Notes under the pieces: generated by a model
The model's database searches: none
The model's input: only the letters and a program-made list of their open reading frames with translations
Told to the model about the DNA's origin: nothing
Shown here: positions 1 to 4,555 of the stretch, piece by piece
Layout of the letters: every line of letters begins with the position of its first letter
Numbering within the stretch: the stretch's first letter is position 1
Program-made: the position numbers and the translations under genes
Assembly (NCBI GenBank): GCA_003485905.1
Contig: DNHK01000384.1
Location: forward strand, 1-5,378
DNA length: 5,378 bases
From: Gammaproteobacteria bacterium
GTDB lineage: Bacteria > Pseudomonadota > Gammaproteobacteria > Arenicellales > Arenicellaceae
Reading direction: 5' to 3'

Positions 1-777
1 ATTGTAGCCGGTGACCTGAGTCAGATTGAAGCGCGAATAACCGCTGTGCTGGCAGGGCAATGGGACCTAGTTGATCAGTTCCGTAATGGTGAGGACGTAT
101 ACTCACTATTCGCTTCCAAGCTATTCGGATTCAACGTGAGTAAGGCCAACACGACCGAGCGTTTCGTAGGTAAGACCTGCATTCTTGGACTAGGGTTTGG
201 CGTAGCACATGACACGCTGTTTGCATCACTCAAGCTTGGTGACCCAGACACTACACTAAATAGCTGTATTGATTATGTATCTATATACCGGAGAACGAAC
301 GATAAGATTGTCGATATGTGGAAGAAATTTGACAAGCAGGTCATTCCCGCTATGGTGAATGGCACGTGCATGGACCTTGGGTTCGGTATTTACACCGAGT
401 TCGAGGCTATTGTACTGCCCAACGGTATGAAATTACGGTATCCAAACCTACATCAAATAGAGGGTGAAAAGTATCTTGATTGGGTGTATGATTACCGAGG
501 TAGGGAGACTAAATTATACGGAGCAAAGCTAGTTGAAAACCTTGTACAGGCGCTTGCGCGGATCATCATTGCCGCAGCTGAAATTCGCCTCTACGATGCT
601 GGCTTCCGCGCGGCGATGCAGGTTCACGACGAACTTATCTTTTCCGTACCCGACAATCTGGTCGGAAAATTCTCACTGGTACTGGAACGGGTATTAACCC
701 AGCCGGTGCCGTGGATGCCTGAGTTACCTGTCGCGGCAGAGGTATCTCATGGAGCGACTTACGCTGACGCTAAATAG
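1..777 (+). CDS. DNA polymerase, family A (Pol I-like), 3' part only
   Basis: This is the C-terminal 258 residues of a phage replicative DNA polymerase; the reading frame is open to base 1, so the start lies outside the window and the GTG at 46 is an internal Val codon, not a start. Seen directly: motif A (GDLSQIEAR, residues 4-12) with the metal-binding Asp5 and the Glu equivalent to E. coli Glu710; motif B/O-helix with Arg54 and Lys58 (RFVGK) running into GLGFG; and motif C (VHDE, 208-211) with catalytic Asp210. These are the palm and fingers of a template-directed polymerase. Any 3'-5' exonuclease domain would be upstream. In the O-helix the residue aligning with E. coli Phe762 is Leu62 and the one aligning with Tyr766 is Phe66. 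Leu at 762 is a known phage variant; Phe at 766 is less usual. The following nuclease gene begins 8 nt after the stop, consistent with one operon. Family assignment is very secure. Confidence 0.96.
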   Translation: MVAGDLSQIEARITAVLAGQWDLVDQFRNGEDVYSLFASKLFGFNVSKANTTERFVGKTCILGLGFGVAHDTLFASLKLGDPDTTLNSCIDYVSIYRRTNDKIVDMWKKFDKQVIPAMVNGTCMDLGFGIYTEFEAIVLPNGMKLRYPNLHQIEGEKYLDWVYDYRGRETKLYGAKLVENLVQALARIIIAAAEIRLYDAGFRAAMQVHDELIFSVPDNLVGKFSLVLERVLTQPVPWMPELPVAAEVSHGATYADAK

Positions 778-785
778 GGTCCGAC

Positions 786-1448
786 ATGGCTAAAAAATTC
801 GCATGGTCCTTCAGCGCACTGTCCTCTTACGAGCTTTGTGCCAAGAAGCACTGGCACGTCAACATCGCGAAGGATGTGAAGGAGCCACCAAACGATGCGG
901 GTGACTACGGACAAGCAGCCCATAAGCATTTTGAACATCGGATGATGAAGGATAAACCCCTTCCTCTTGACCTACGCCACCACGAAACCACACTGTCAAA
1001 AATATCCCAGCGACCGGGTGATAAATACGGCGAGCAAAAGTTGGCGCTTAATGATAAATTTGAACTTACGGGATTCTTCGACAAAGACGTGTGGGTGCGG
1101 GTCATCATCGATTTTATGGTGGTGGAAGGAAACAAAGCATTAATCATCGACTGGAAGTTTGGTAAGCAGAAGAAAGGTGATGACCAACTTGACCTCATGG
1201 CCGCTGTGATTTTCGCCTCGATGCCTGAGATTGAGTACATTGCATCAGCCTACTATTGGGCCAAAGAGAAGGAGTTTAAAAGTGTTACCTATGACAGACA
1301 CGACATTGCAGAAATATGGAACAACTTTATCCCCCGCGCAGACGCGCTCGAGCACGCGATCAAGAATTCAGAGTTCCCAGCCACACCGGGATTCTTGTGC
1401 AAAAATTGGTGCTGGGTCAAGTCCTGCCCCCATTGTGGAAACGCCTGA
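786..1448 (+). CDS. PD-(D/E)XK nuclease, RecB/Cas4-like, possible Fe-S protein
   Basis: A 220-residue protein of the PD-(D/E)XK superfamily (RecB/AddB/Cas4 type), probably an exonuclease acting on DNA ends in phage replication or recombination. Motifs in order: an N-terminal SxLSSYELC segment with Cys18; GQAAH with His46; Glu83; Asp109 after a hydrophobic strand (VIIDF); DWK with Asp122 and Lys124, the D-x-K active site; and QLDLMAA from Gln134, matching the usual QL..Y helix. The C-terminus has Cys205, Cys209, Cys214 and Cys217. One Cys near the N-terminus plus a C-terminal cluster is the arrangement that holds a 4Fe-4S cluster in Cas4 and AddB; that this protein binds one is inference, and the exact spacing (CX3CX4CX2C) could also suit zinc. 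ATG 786 is chosen because the conserved N-terminal segment begins at once and AGGG lies 6 nt upstream, overlapping the polymerase stop. It is not a CRISPR adaptation protein by context: no cas1, cas2 or array is present. Confidence 0.85.
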   Translation: MAKKFAWSFSALSSYELCAKKHWHVNIAKDVKEPPNDAGDYGQAAHKHFEHRMMKDKPLPLDLRHHETTLSKISQRPGDKYGEQKLALNDKFELTGFFDKDVWVRVIIDFMVVEGNKALIIDWKFGKQKKGDDQLDLMAAVIFASMPEIEYIASAYYWAKEKEFKSVTYDRHDIAEIWNNFIPRADALEHAIKNSEFPATPGFLCKNWCWVKSCPHCGNA

Positions 1449-1453
1449 GTATG

Positions 1454-1459
1454 AAGGAG
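1454..1459 (+). promoter_or_regulatory. Shine-Dalgarno AAGGAG before the leader ORF
   Basis: AAGGAG with a 9-nt spacer to ATG 1469. It is 46 nt upstream of the VRR-NUC ATG, too far to serve that gene directly, which is what points to the short coupled ORF. Confidence 0.5.
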
Positions 1460-1468
1460 TATTTAGAA

Positions 1469-1513
1469 ATGCTGAAGATAGATTCTTTGAAAGCTTACGG
1501 TCGTAATGGCTAG
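1469..1513 (+). CDS. possible 14-residue leader peptide overlapping the VRR-NUC start
   Basis: In the short gap between the two nuclease genes an AAGGAG (1454-1459) lies 9 nt before an ATG at 1469, the best Shine-Dalgarno in this part of the window. The ORF codes MLKIDSLKAYGRNG and stops at TAG 1511-1513, 8 nt past the ATG of the VRR-NUC gene at 1506, which itself has only a weak ribosome site. The simplest reading is a small coupling peptide that brings ribosomes to the next start. A longer version from ATG 1451 (20 residues) is possible but lacks a ribosome site. No function is recognised for the peptide itself; it may be only a translation device. Confidence 0.4.
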   Translation: MLKIDSLKAYGRNG

Positions 1514-1799
1514 CACGCCAGAAGGTAAAGTAAAACGGAAACTCAGCAAGCTGCTGGGCTTCTACGATGTGAACTATTTCATGCCTGTGCAGAGCGGGTA
1601 CGGTTCACCAGCACTGGACTATATCTGCTGCCACAAAGGCCGGTATCTCCAGATAGAAACAAAAGCAGGTCACGGCGTGATGACACCACGCCAACTCCAA
1701 ATCGCCAAAGGTGTTGAGCGTGCTGGGGGAGTGGCTTTTCTAATCAACGAAGACGAGACGACATGGACAATATTAGTGGAATGGCTTCTTTCCGAATAA
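1506..1799 (+). CDS. VRR-NUC domain nuclease (stand-alone phage type)
   Basis: A 97-residue protein made of a single VRR-NUC domain, a compact branch of the PD-(D/E)XK nucleases found alone in phages and as the catalytic domain of eukaryotic FAN1. Visible features: the N-terminal helix TPEGKVKRKL (4-13), typical of phage members; QSGYGSPALDYI (29-40) with catalytic Asp38; IETK with Glu51 and Lys53, the E-x-K metal/catalytic pair; then T60-x-x-Q63 and VERAGGVAFLI, the helix and strand that carry the family's name. The length is normal for the stand-alone form, which is thought to work as a dimer and in tested cases prefers structured DNA such as junctions; activity of this one is inferred. Its start has little Shine-Dalgarno and overlaps the small upstream ORF by 8 nt. 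Its 3' end overlaps the helicase by 37 nt, and stand-alone VRR-NUC genes often sit beside SNF2-type helicases in phages, which suggests joint action on replication or recombination intermediates. Confidence 0.92.
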   Translation: MASTPEGKVKRKLSKLLGFYDVNYFMPVQSGYGSPALDYICCHKGRYLQIETKAGHGVMTPRQLQIAKGVERAGGVAFLINEDETTWTILVEWLLSE

Positions 1800-3331
1800 G
1801 CCCAAAGCATACCGCCATATTGATGGCCCACAGTCCCTCTATTCAGGGGCTGATCCCTCACTCGAAGGAACTTCAGCATAAGGGTAAGCGGTTCACAGCA
1901 GTGCCACATAGGCCCACTGAGACCCTGCTACTCAACAACATGGGGTTCAAGATACCATCGCCCATCCTGCACCACTATGACTGGTGCGGCACAACCCCTT
2001 TTGATTCCCAACGTGTAACTGCTGCTATGATGGTTGCCAATAAGCGTGCCTATGTCCTCAGTGACATGGGAACAGGCAAGACCAGAGCGGCTTTGTACGC
2101 AACTGACTACTTGATGAAGGTTGGTGAGGTGAAGCGGACGCTGATCATAGCGCCACTGTCGACGCTGTCCACCGTATGGGAGCATGAAGTATTTGATTGC
2201 TTCGCGCACCGCACAGCAATATCACTCCATGGCACCAAGAAACAACGCCTCAAGAAACTGGCTGAGGAACACGATTACTATGTCATCAACCATGATGGGC
2301 TCGAAGTTATCAAAGAGGAACTGATGGCACGCGACGACATACAGGCGGTCGTCATTGACGAGTTAGCAGTACTACGCAACGCCAACACCACACGATGGAA
2401 AATTACCAACGCTATTGTTTCACCGCGTGCCTTTGTGTGGGGCATGACAGGTGGTCCAATGCCTAAGGACCCGACTGACGTGTATGGTCAAAGCAAGCTG
2501 CTAACACCCAAGCTAGTACCGAAATACTTCAAGACGTTTAAGAATGAAACGATGACGCAAATCACGCCTTTCAAATGGATACCGCGACCCGACTCAAAAG
2601 AAACCGCGTTTGCTGCTTTAAAGCCAGCTGTGCGATATAAGCTAGATGACTGCGTGGACATCCCGCCGATTACACTGTCAACGCGTGAAGTCGAGCTAAC
2701 CAAAGAACAAAAATTAGCTTACAAACAAATGAAGGAAGAATATTTCCTACAAATGGAAGAAGGCCAAATAACCGCCATGAACGCTGGTGTACAAACCAGC
2801 AAGCTGCTGCAGATAGGTGCCGGGTTCGCCTACGGTAAAGACGGGGTTATCGCAGCGATACCGCACGCACCTCGAATCAACGAGCTACGTGAAATAATCA
2901 ACGGTACTGACCGGAAAGTCATTGTGTTTACACCATTCAAGCGGTCAGTAGAACTACTGCAAGCACAGCTTGAAACTGATTACGATACGGACCACGTATC
3001 AGGTGATGTCAACAAGTCAGACCGGGACCGGATATTTTATAACTTCCAGCACACGGACAACATCAAAGTGCTAGCGGCACACCCTCAGTGTATGGCTCAT
3101 GGCCTCACACTCACAGCAGCAAATATTATCGTGTGGTATTCACCGCTACCGAATTTAGAGATTTATGAACAGGCATCAGCTAGAATTCGTCGCCCGGGCC
3201 AGAAACACCACACACATATTATACATTTACAGGCAACACCTATAGAAAAACGCATTTATAATACATTAGAAAAACGTGGGAACATGCAGAGTGACTTGCT
3301 CTCAATGTTCAGGGATGAAATGGGGCTTTGA
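1763..3331 (+). CDS. SNF2/DEAD-like superfamily 2 helicase
   Basis: A 522-residue phage helicase/translocase of superfamily 2, close to the SNF2 type. Motifs in order: an N-terminal RISPKHTAILMAHS segment (11-24) shared by phage members; Q-motif-like FDSQR (80-84); motif I DMGTGKT (101-107, Walker A); motif Ia IIAPLSTLSTVW (128-139); motif II IDEL (198-201, the DExx box with Asp199/Glu200); motif III MTGGP (228-232); then the second RecA-like lobe with VIVFTPF (386-392), SGDV (413-416), AHGLTLTAAN (445-454, motif V) and QASARIRRPGQ (470-480, motif VI with the arginine finger). It would use ATP to move on or remodel DNA, with the adjacent VRR-NUC nuclease and polymerase as likely partners. ATG 1763 lies within the nuclease gene; ATG 1781 is an alternative start, and both precede the conserved segment. 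The ribosome site is weak for either, so coupling to upstream translation is likely. The stop codon lies inside the -35 box of the next promoter. Confidence 0.92.
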   Translation: MDNISGMASFRISPKHTAILMAHSPSIQGLIPHSKELQHKGKRFTAVPHRPTETLLLNNMGFKIPSPILHHYDWCGTTPFDSQRVTAAMMVANKRAYVLSDMGTGKTRAALYATDYLMKVGEVKRTLIIAPLSTLSTVWEHEVFDCFAHRTAISLHGTKKQRLKKLAEEHDYYVINHDGLEVIKEELMARDDIQAVVIDELAVLRNANTTRWKITNAIVSPRAFVWGMTGGPMPKDPTDVYGQSKLLTPKLVPKYFKTFKNETMTQITPFKWIPRPDSKETAFAALKPAVRYKLDDCVDIPPITLSTREVELTKEQKLAYKQMKEEYFLQMEEGQITAMNAGVQTSKLLQIGAGFAYGKDGVIAAIPHAPRINELREIINGTDRKVIVFTPFKRSVELLQAQLETDYDTDHVSGDVNKSDRDRIFYNFQHTDNIKVLAAHPQCMAHGLTLTAANIIVWYSPLPNLEIYEQASARIRRPGQKHHTHIIHLQATPIEKRIYNTLEKRGNMQSDLLSMFRDEMGL

Positions 3332-3355
3332 CAATACTCTAAATTAGTGTATAGT
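3328..3355 (+). promoter_or_regulatory. strong sigma70-type promoter
   Basis: TTGACA (3328-3333, perfect -35) is followed after 16 nt by TATAGT (3350-3355, 5 of 6 to the -10 consensus). It sits at the very end of the helicase gene and about 35 nt before the next ATG, giving a predicted transcript start near 3362 and a leader of roughly 28 nt. The spacer is AT-rich. It would be read by the host RNA polymerase and drive the block of small genes that follows. Position and match quality make it the best promoter in the window. Confidence 0.8.
3336..3350 (+). promoter_or_regulatory. imperfect dyad in the promoter spacer, possible operator
   Basis: ACTCTAAATTAGTGT is a 15-bp dyad with 7-nt arms around a central A; 6 of the 7 arm positions pair. 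It fills nearly all of the spacer between the -35 and -10 boxes, so a dimeric repressor bound there would block RNA polymerase. No second full copy was noticed in the window and no repressor gene is present, so the operator role is inference only. Confidence 0.35.
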
Positions 3356-3389
3356 TATCGCGACTGATATATAACCAGAGAGACTGACA

Positions 3390-3692
3390 ATGAAACGATT
3401 TACCGCATACCGTGACGACATGGATACGCACCATGCCACTCACAACTCAGACCAAAAAAACCCCGAAGGTGAAGCCCAATACGAAGGCATCATTTTCACC
3501 GATGGGACCTGTGCTATTCGCTGGCTAACTGCAGCTGCATCTACCTCAGTATGGGCAAGCTTCTGCACTGCTATGAAGGTGCATGGCCACCCCGAATATG
3601 GGACCCGCATCGTATTCCACGATGAACCCGAACCCCTACCATGGGATGACGATATAGCTAGTAAATATGAAACAGGGGATATGCTGCTATGA
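3390..3692 (+). CDS. conserved phage protein of unknown function
   Basis: A 100-residue soluble acidic protein with no signal peptide, membrane segment or catalytic motif that I recognise. The best ordered part is residues 34-78: IIFTDGTCAIRWLT, a segment with STSVWASF, then VHGHPEYGTRI and an FHD. This resembles small phage proteins that have a DGT-x-AIRW strand pair followed by a VW.SF helix; they carry no assigned function. The N-terminal 30 residues and the C-terminal 20 look disordered and are rich in His, Asp and Glu. ATG 3390 follows AGAGAGA with a 6-nt spacer and is the first start after the sigma70-type promoter, making this the first gene of the downstream block. The stop overlaps the next start as ATGA. 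A protein encoded first behind a strong host promoter could be an early host-takeover or regulatory factor, but nothing in the sequence proves it. Confidence 0.82.
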   Translation: MKRFTAYRDDMDTHHATHNSDQKNPEGEAQYEGIIFTDGTCAIRWLTAAASTSVWASFCTAMKVHGHPEYGTRIVFHDEPEPLPWDDDIASKYETGDMLL

Positions 3693-4075
3693 CTGACCAA
3701 GTAATTGAACGAGCCGTAGCTAAGTTCATCGAACTACGCGACAAAAAGAAAGTGCTCACAGACGAACACAAACTCATTCTTGCACCCTACAACGAGGCAA
3801 TGACCAAGATCGAAAACCTCGTGCTTGCTGAACTGCAGAAAGCGGGTGTTCAAAACATGAAGACTCCAGCAGGTACAACGTACCAAAGCACAACCGTTCG
3901 CCCCAAGATCGACGACTGGAAGTTGCTGCGCCCATTCATTCTGGATAATGACTTGATCGACATGATGCAGATGAAACTTACTCCCGAAGCTGTTGAGCAG
4001 TATCGGGAATCAACTGGCGAACTTCCCCCGGGAGTCGTCATCACATCCGAGACATTCGCGAGGTTCAAAAAATGA
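3689..4075 (+). CDS. conserved phage protein of unknown function, helical N-terminus
   Basis: A 128-residue protein of a type common in phage early regions near helicase and nuclease genes; I know of no assigned activity. Residues 1-52 are a charged, probably coiled-coil pair of helices (AKFIELRDKKKVL and IENLVLAELQKAG). Residues 53-70 form a strand pair with a TPAGTTYQSTTV segment. Residues 71-95 hold KIDDWKLLRPFILDNDLIDMM, and residues 98-117 hold an AVEQYRE helix and ELPPGV, the most conserved-looking pair of blocks. The layout (long charged helix, a beta turn with GT.Y.S, D-W helix, PPGV) suits a DNA-binding or protein-bridging role rather than an enzyme, since no catalytic pattern stands out. 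It begins in an ATGA overlap with the preceding gene and has AGGGGA 9 nt before its ATG. It ends in another ATGA overlap with the DUF2829 gene, so all three should be made together. Confidence 0.85.
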   Translation: MTDQVIERAVAKFIELRDKKKVLTDEHKLILAPYNEAMTKIENLVLAELQKAGVQNMKTPAGTTYQSTTVRPKIDDWKLLRPFILDNDLIDMMQMKLTPEAVEQYRESTGELPPGVVITSETFARFKK

Positions 4076-4335
4076 ATTTTTCAGAAGCATTGATTGCTAT
4101 TAAACTTGGCAATAAAGTACAGCGGTCAGGCTGGAATGGGAAAGGTATGTTCATCTTCCTCGTTGATGGCTCGACCTTCGTAGTCAATCGACCCCCACTG
4201 CTGGGAATTTACCCAGAAGGGACAGATATTACCTACCACGCACACATCGATATGAGGACTGCTGATGGGCAGATCGTACCGTGGCTGTGTTCACAAACAG
4301 ATATGTTGGCAGACGATTGGGAGGTCATAAGCTAA
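4072..4335 (+). CDS. DUF2829 family protein, Tad2-like (anti-Thoeris signal sponge)
   Basis: An 87-residue protein that matches the DUF2829 family along its whole length. Recognisable blocks are an N-terminal FSEALIAIKLGNKVQRSGWNG helix and turn (3-23), GMFIFLVDGSTF (25-36), NRPPLLGIYPEGT (39-51), HIDMRTADG (58-66), IVPWLCSQTDMLADDW (68-83). Family knowledge: Tad2 proteins of this family act as tetramers that bind and hold the cyclic ADP-ribose-type signal (gcADPR) made by the TIR protein of Thoeris, stopping abortive defence; some also bind CBASS cyclic nucleotides. Trp21, Asn39 and Trp71 are kept at positions that correspond, from memory, to the binding-pocket region of Tad2. Whether this homologue binds a signal, and which one, is inference; DUF2829 is widespread and most members are untested. 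The ATG overlaps the previous stop (ATGA), with GCGAGG 8 nt upstream. It sits in the block behind the strong promoter, where an early anti-defence gene is expected. Confidence 0.9.
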   Translation: MNFSEALIAIKLGNKVQRSGWNGKGMFIFLVDGSTFVVNRPPLLGIYPEGTDITYHAHIDMRTADGQIVPWLCSQTDMLADDWEVIS

Positions 4336-4541
4336 TGTTACAATTTACCGATGCAAACCTGAACAACCTACTAGCTTTTTTAAACCGTGTTCAACTATCG
4401 GGCGAAGAAGCCCCAGCGATGGTGGACATAACGTCGAAGGTCCGGAACGAACAAGCACTCAGGGCAAAACCCCCAGCGCCCCCAGCGCCGAAAAAAGCCG
4501 CGACTAAGAAAGCCGCACCAAAGAAAAATACTGGAATCTAA
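4335..4541 (+). CDS. small protein with Lys/Ala/Pro-rich tail
   Basis: A 68-residue protein with two parts. Residues 1-44 form a short helical domain (FTDANLNNLLAFLNRVQLSG followed by EEAPAMVDITSKV) resembling small phage proteins with a leucine-rich helix and no assigned function. Residues 45-66 are a low-complexity basic tail of PPAPPAP followed by KKAATKKAAPKK, like the tails of histone H1-type proteins, which would suit non-specific nucleic acid binding. ATG 4335 is chosen over an in-frame ATG at 4281 because it overlaps the preceding stop as TAATG and has GGAGG (4320-4324) 10 nt upstream, while the earlier start would overlap the DUF2829 gene by 55 nt with no benefit. Its position directly before a likely ssDNA-binding protein suggests a DNA-related role, but this is inference. 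Confidence 0.8.
   Translation: MLQFTDANLNNLLAFLNRVQLSGEEAPAMVDITSKVRNEQALRAKPPAPPAPKKAATKKAAPKKNTGI
4470..4487 (+). repeat. tandem 9-bp repeat
   Basis: Two perfect adjacent copies of CCCCCAGCG, in frame, encoding PPA twice. Just downstream the codons for KKAAT and KKAAP form a second, less exact 15-nt repeat. These repeats build the basic tail of the 68-residue protein and probably arose by slippage. Confidence 0.85.
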
Positions 4542-4555
4542 CGGAGCAATAACCT

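Noticed and set aside
905..1240. Minus-strand open frame of 111 codons inside the PD-(D/E)XK gene
   Set aside because: It lies wholly within a well-supported + strand gene, has no recognisable domain and is Ser-rich, as expected of an antisense shadow.
786..1448. CRISPR Cas4 gene
   Set aside because: The fold resembles Cas4, but there is no cas1, cas2 or repeat array and the neighbours are phage replication genes.
1231..1506. 91-codon + strand frame overlapping the end of the PD-(D/E)XK gene
   Set aside because: It reads through the conserved Cys-rich end of the nuclease in another frame and gives a low-complexity Arg/Ser/Pro product.
3354..3375. GTTAT/ATAAC inverted repeat downstream of the -10 box
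   Set aside because: The arms are only 5 nt with a 12-nt loop in AT-rich sequence, which is easily due to chance.
3455..3461. In-frame A AAA AAC slippery heptamer in the 3390 gene, a possible -1 frameshift site
   Set aside because: The -1 frame meets TGA at 3470-3472 after three codons, and no downstream hairpin was seen, so a useful product is unlikely.
4281..4541. Longer form of the 68-residue protein starting at ATG 4281
   Set aside because: It would overlap the DUF2829 gene by 55 nt and ignores the GGAGG-supported start at 4335 that overlaps the stop as TAATG.
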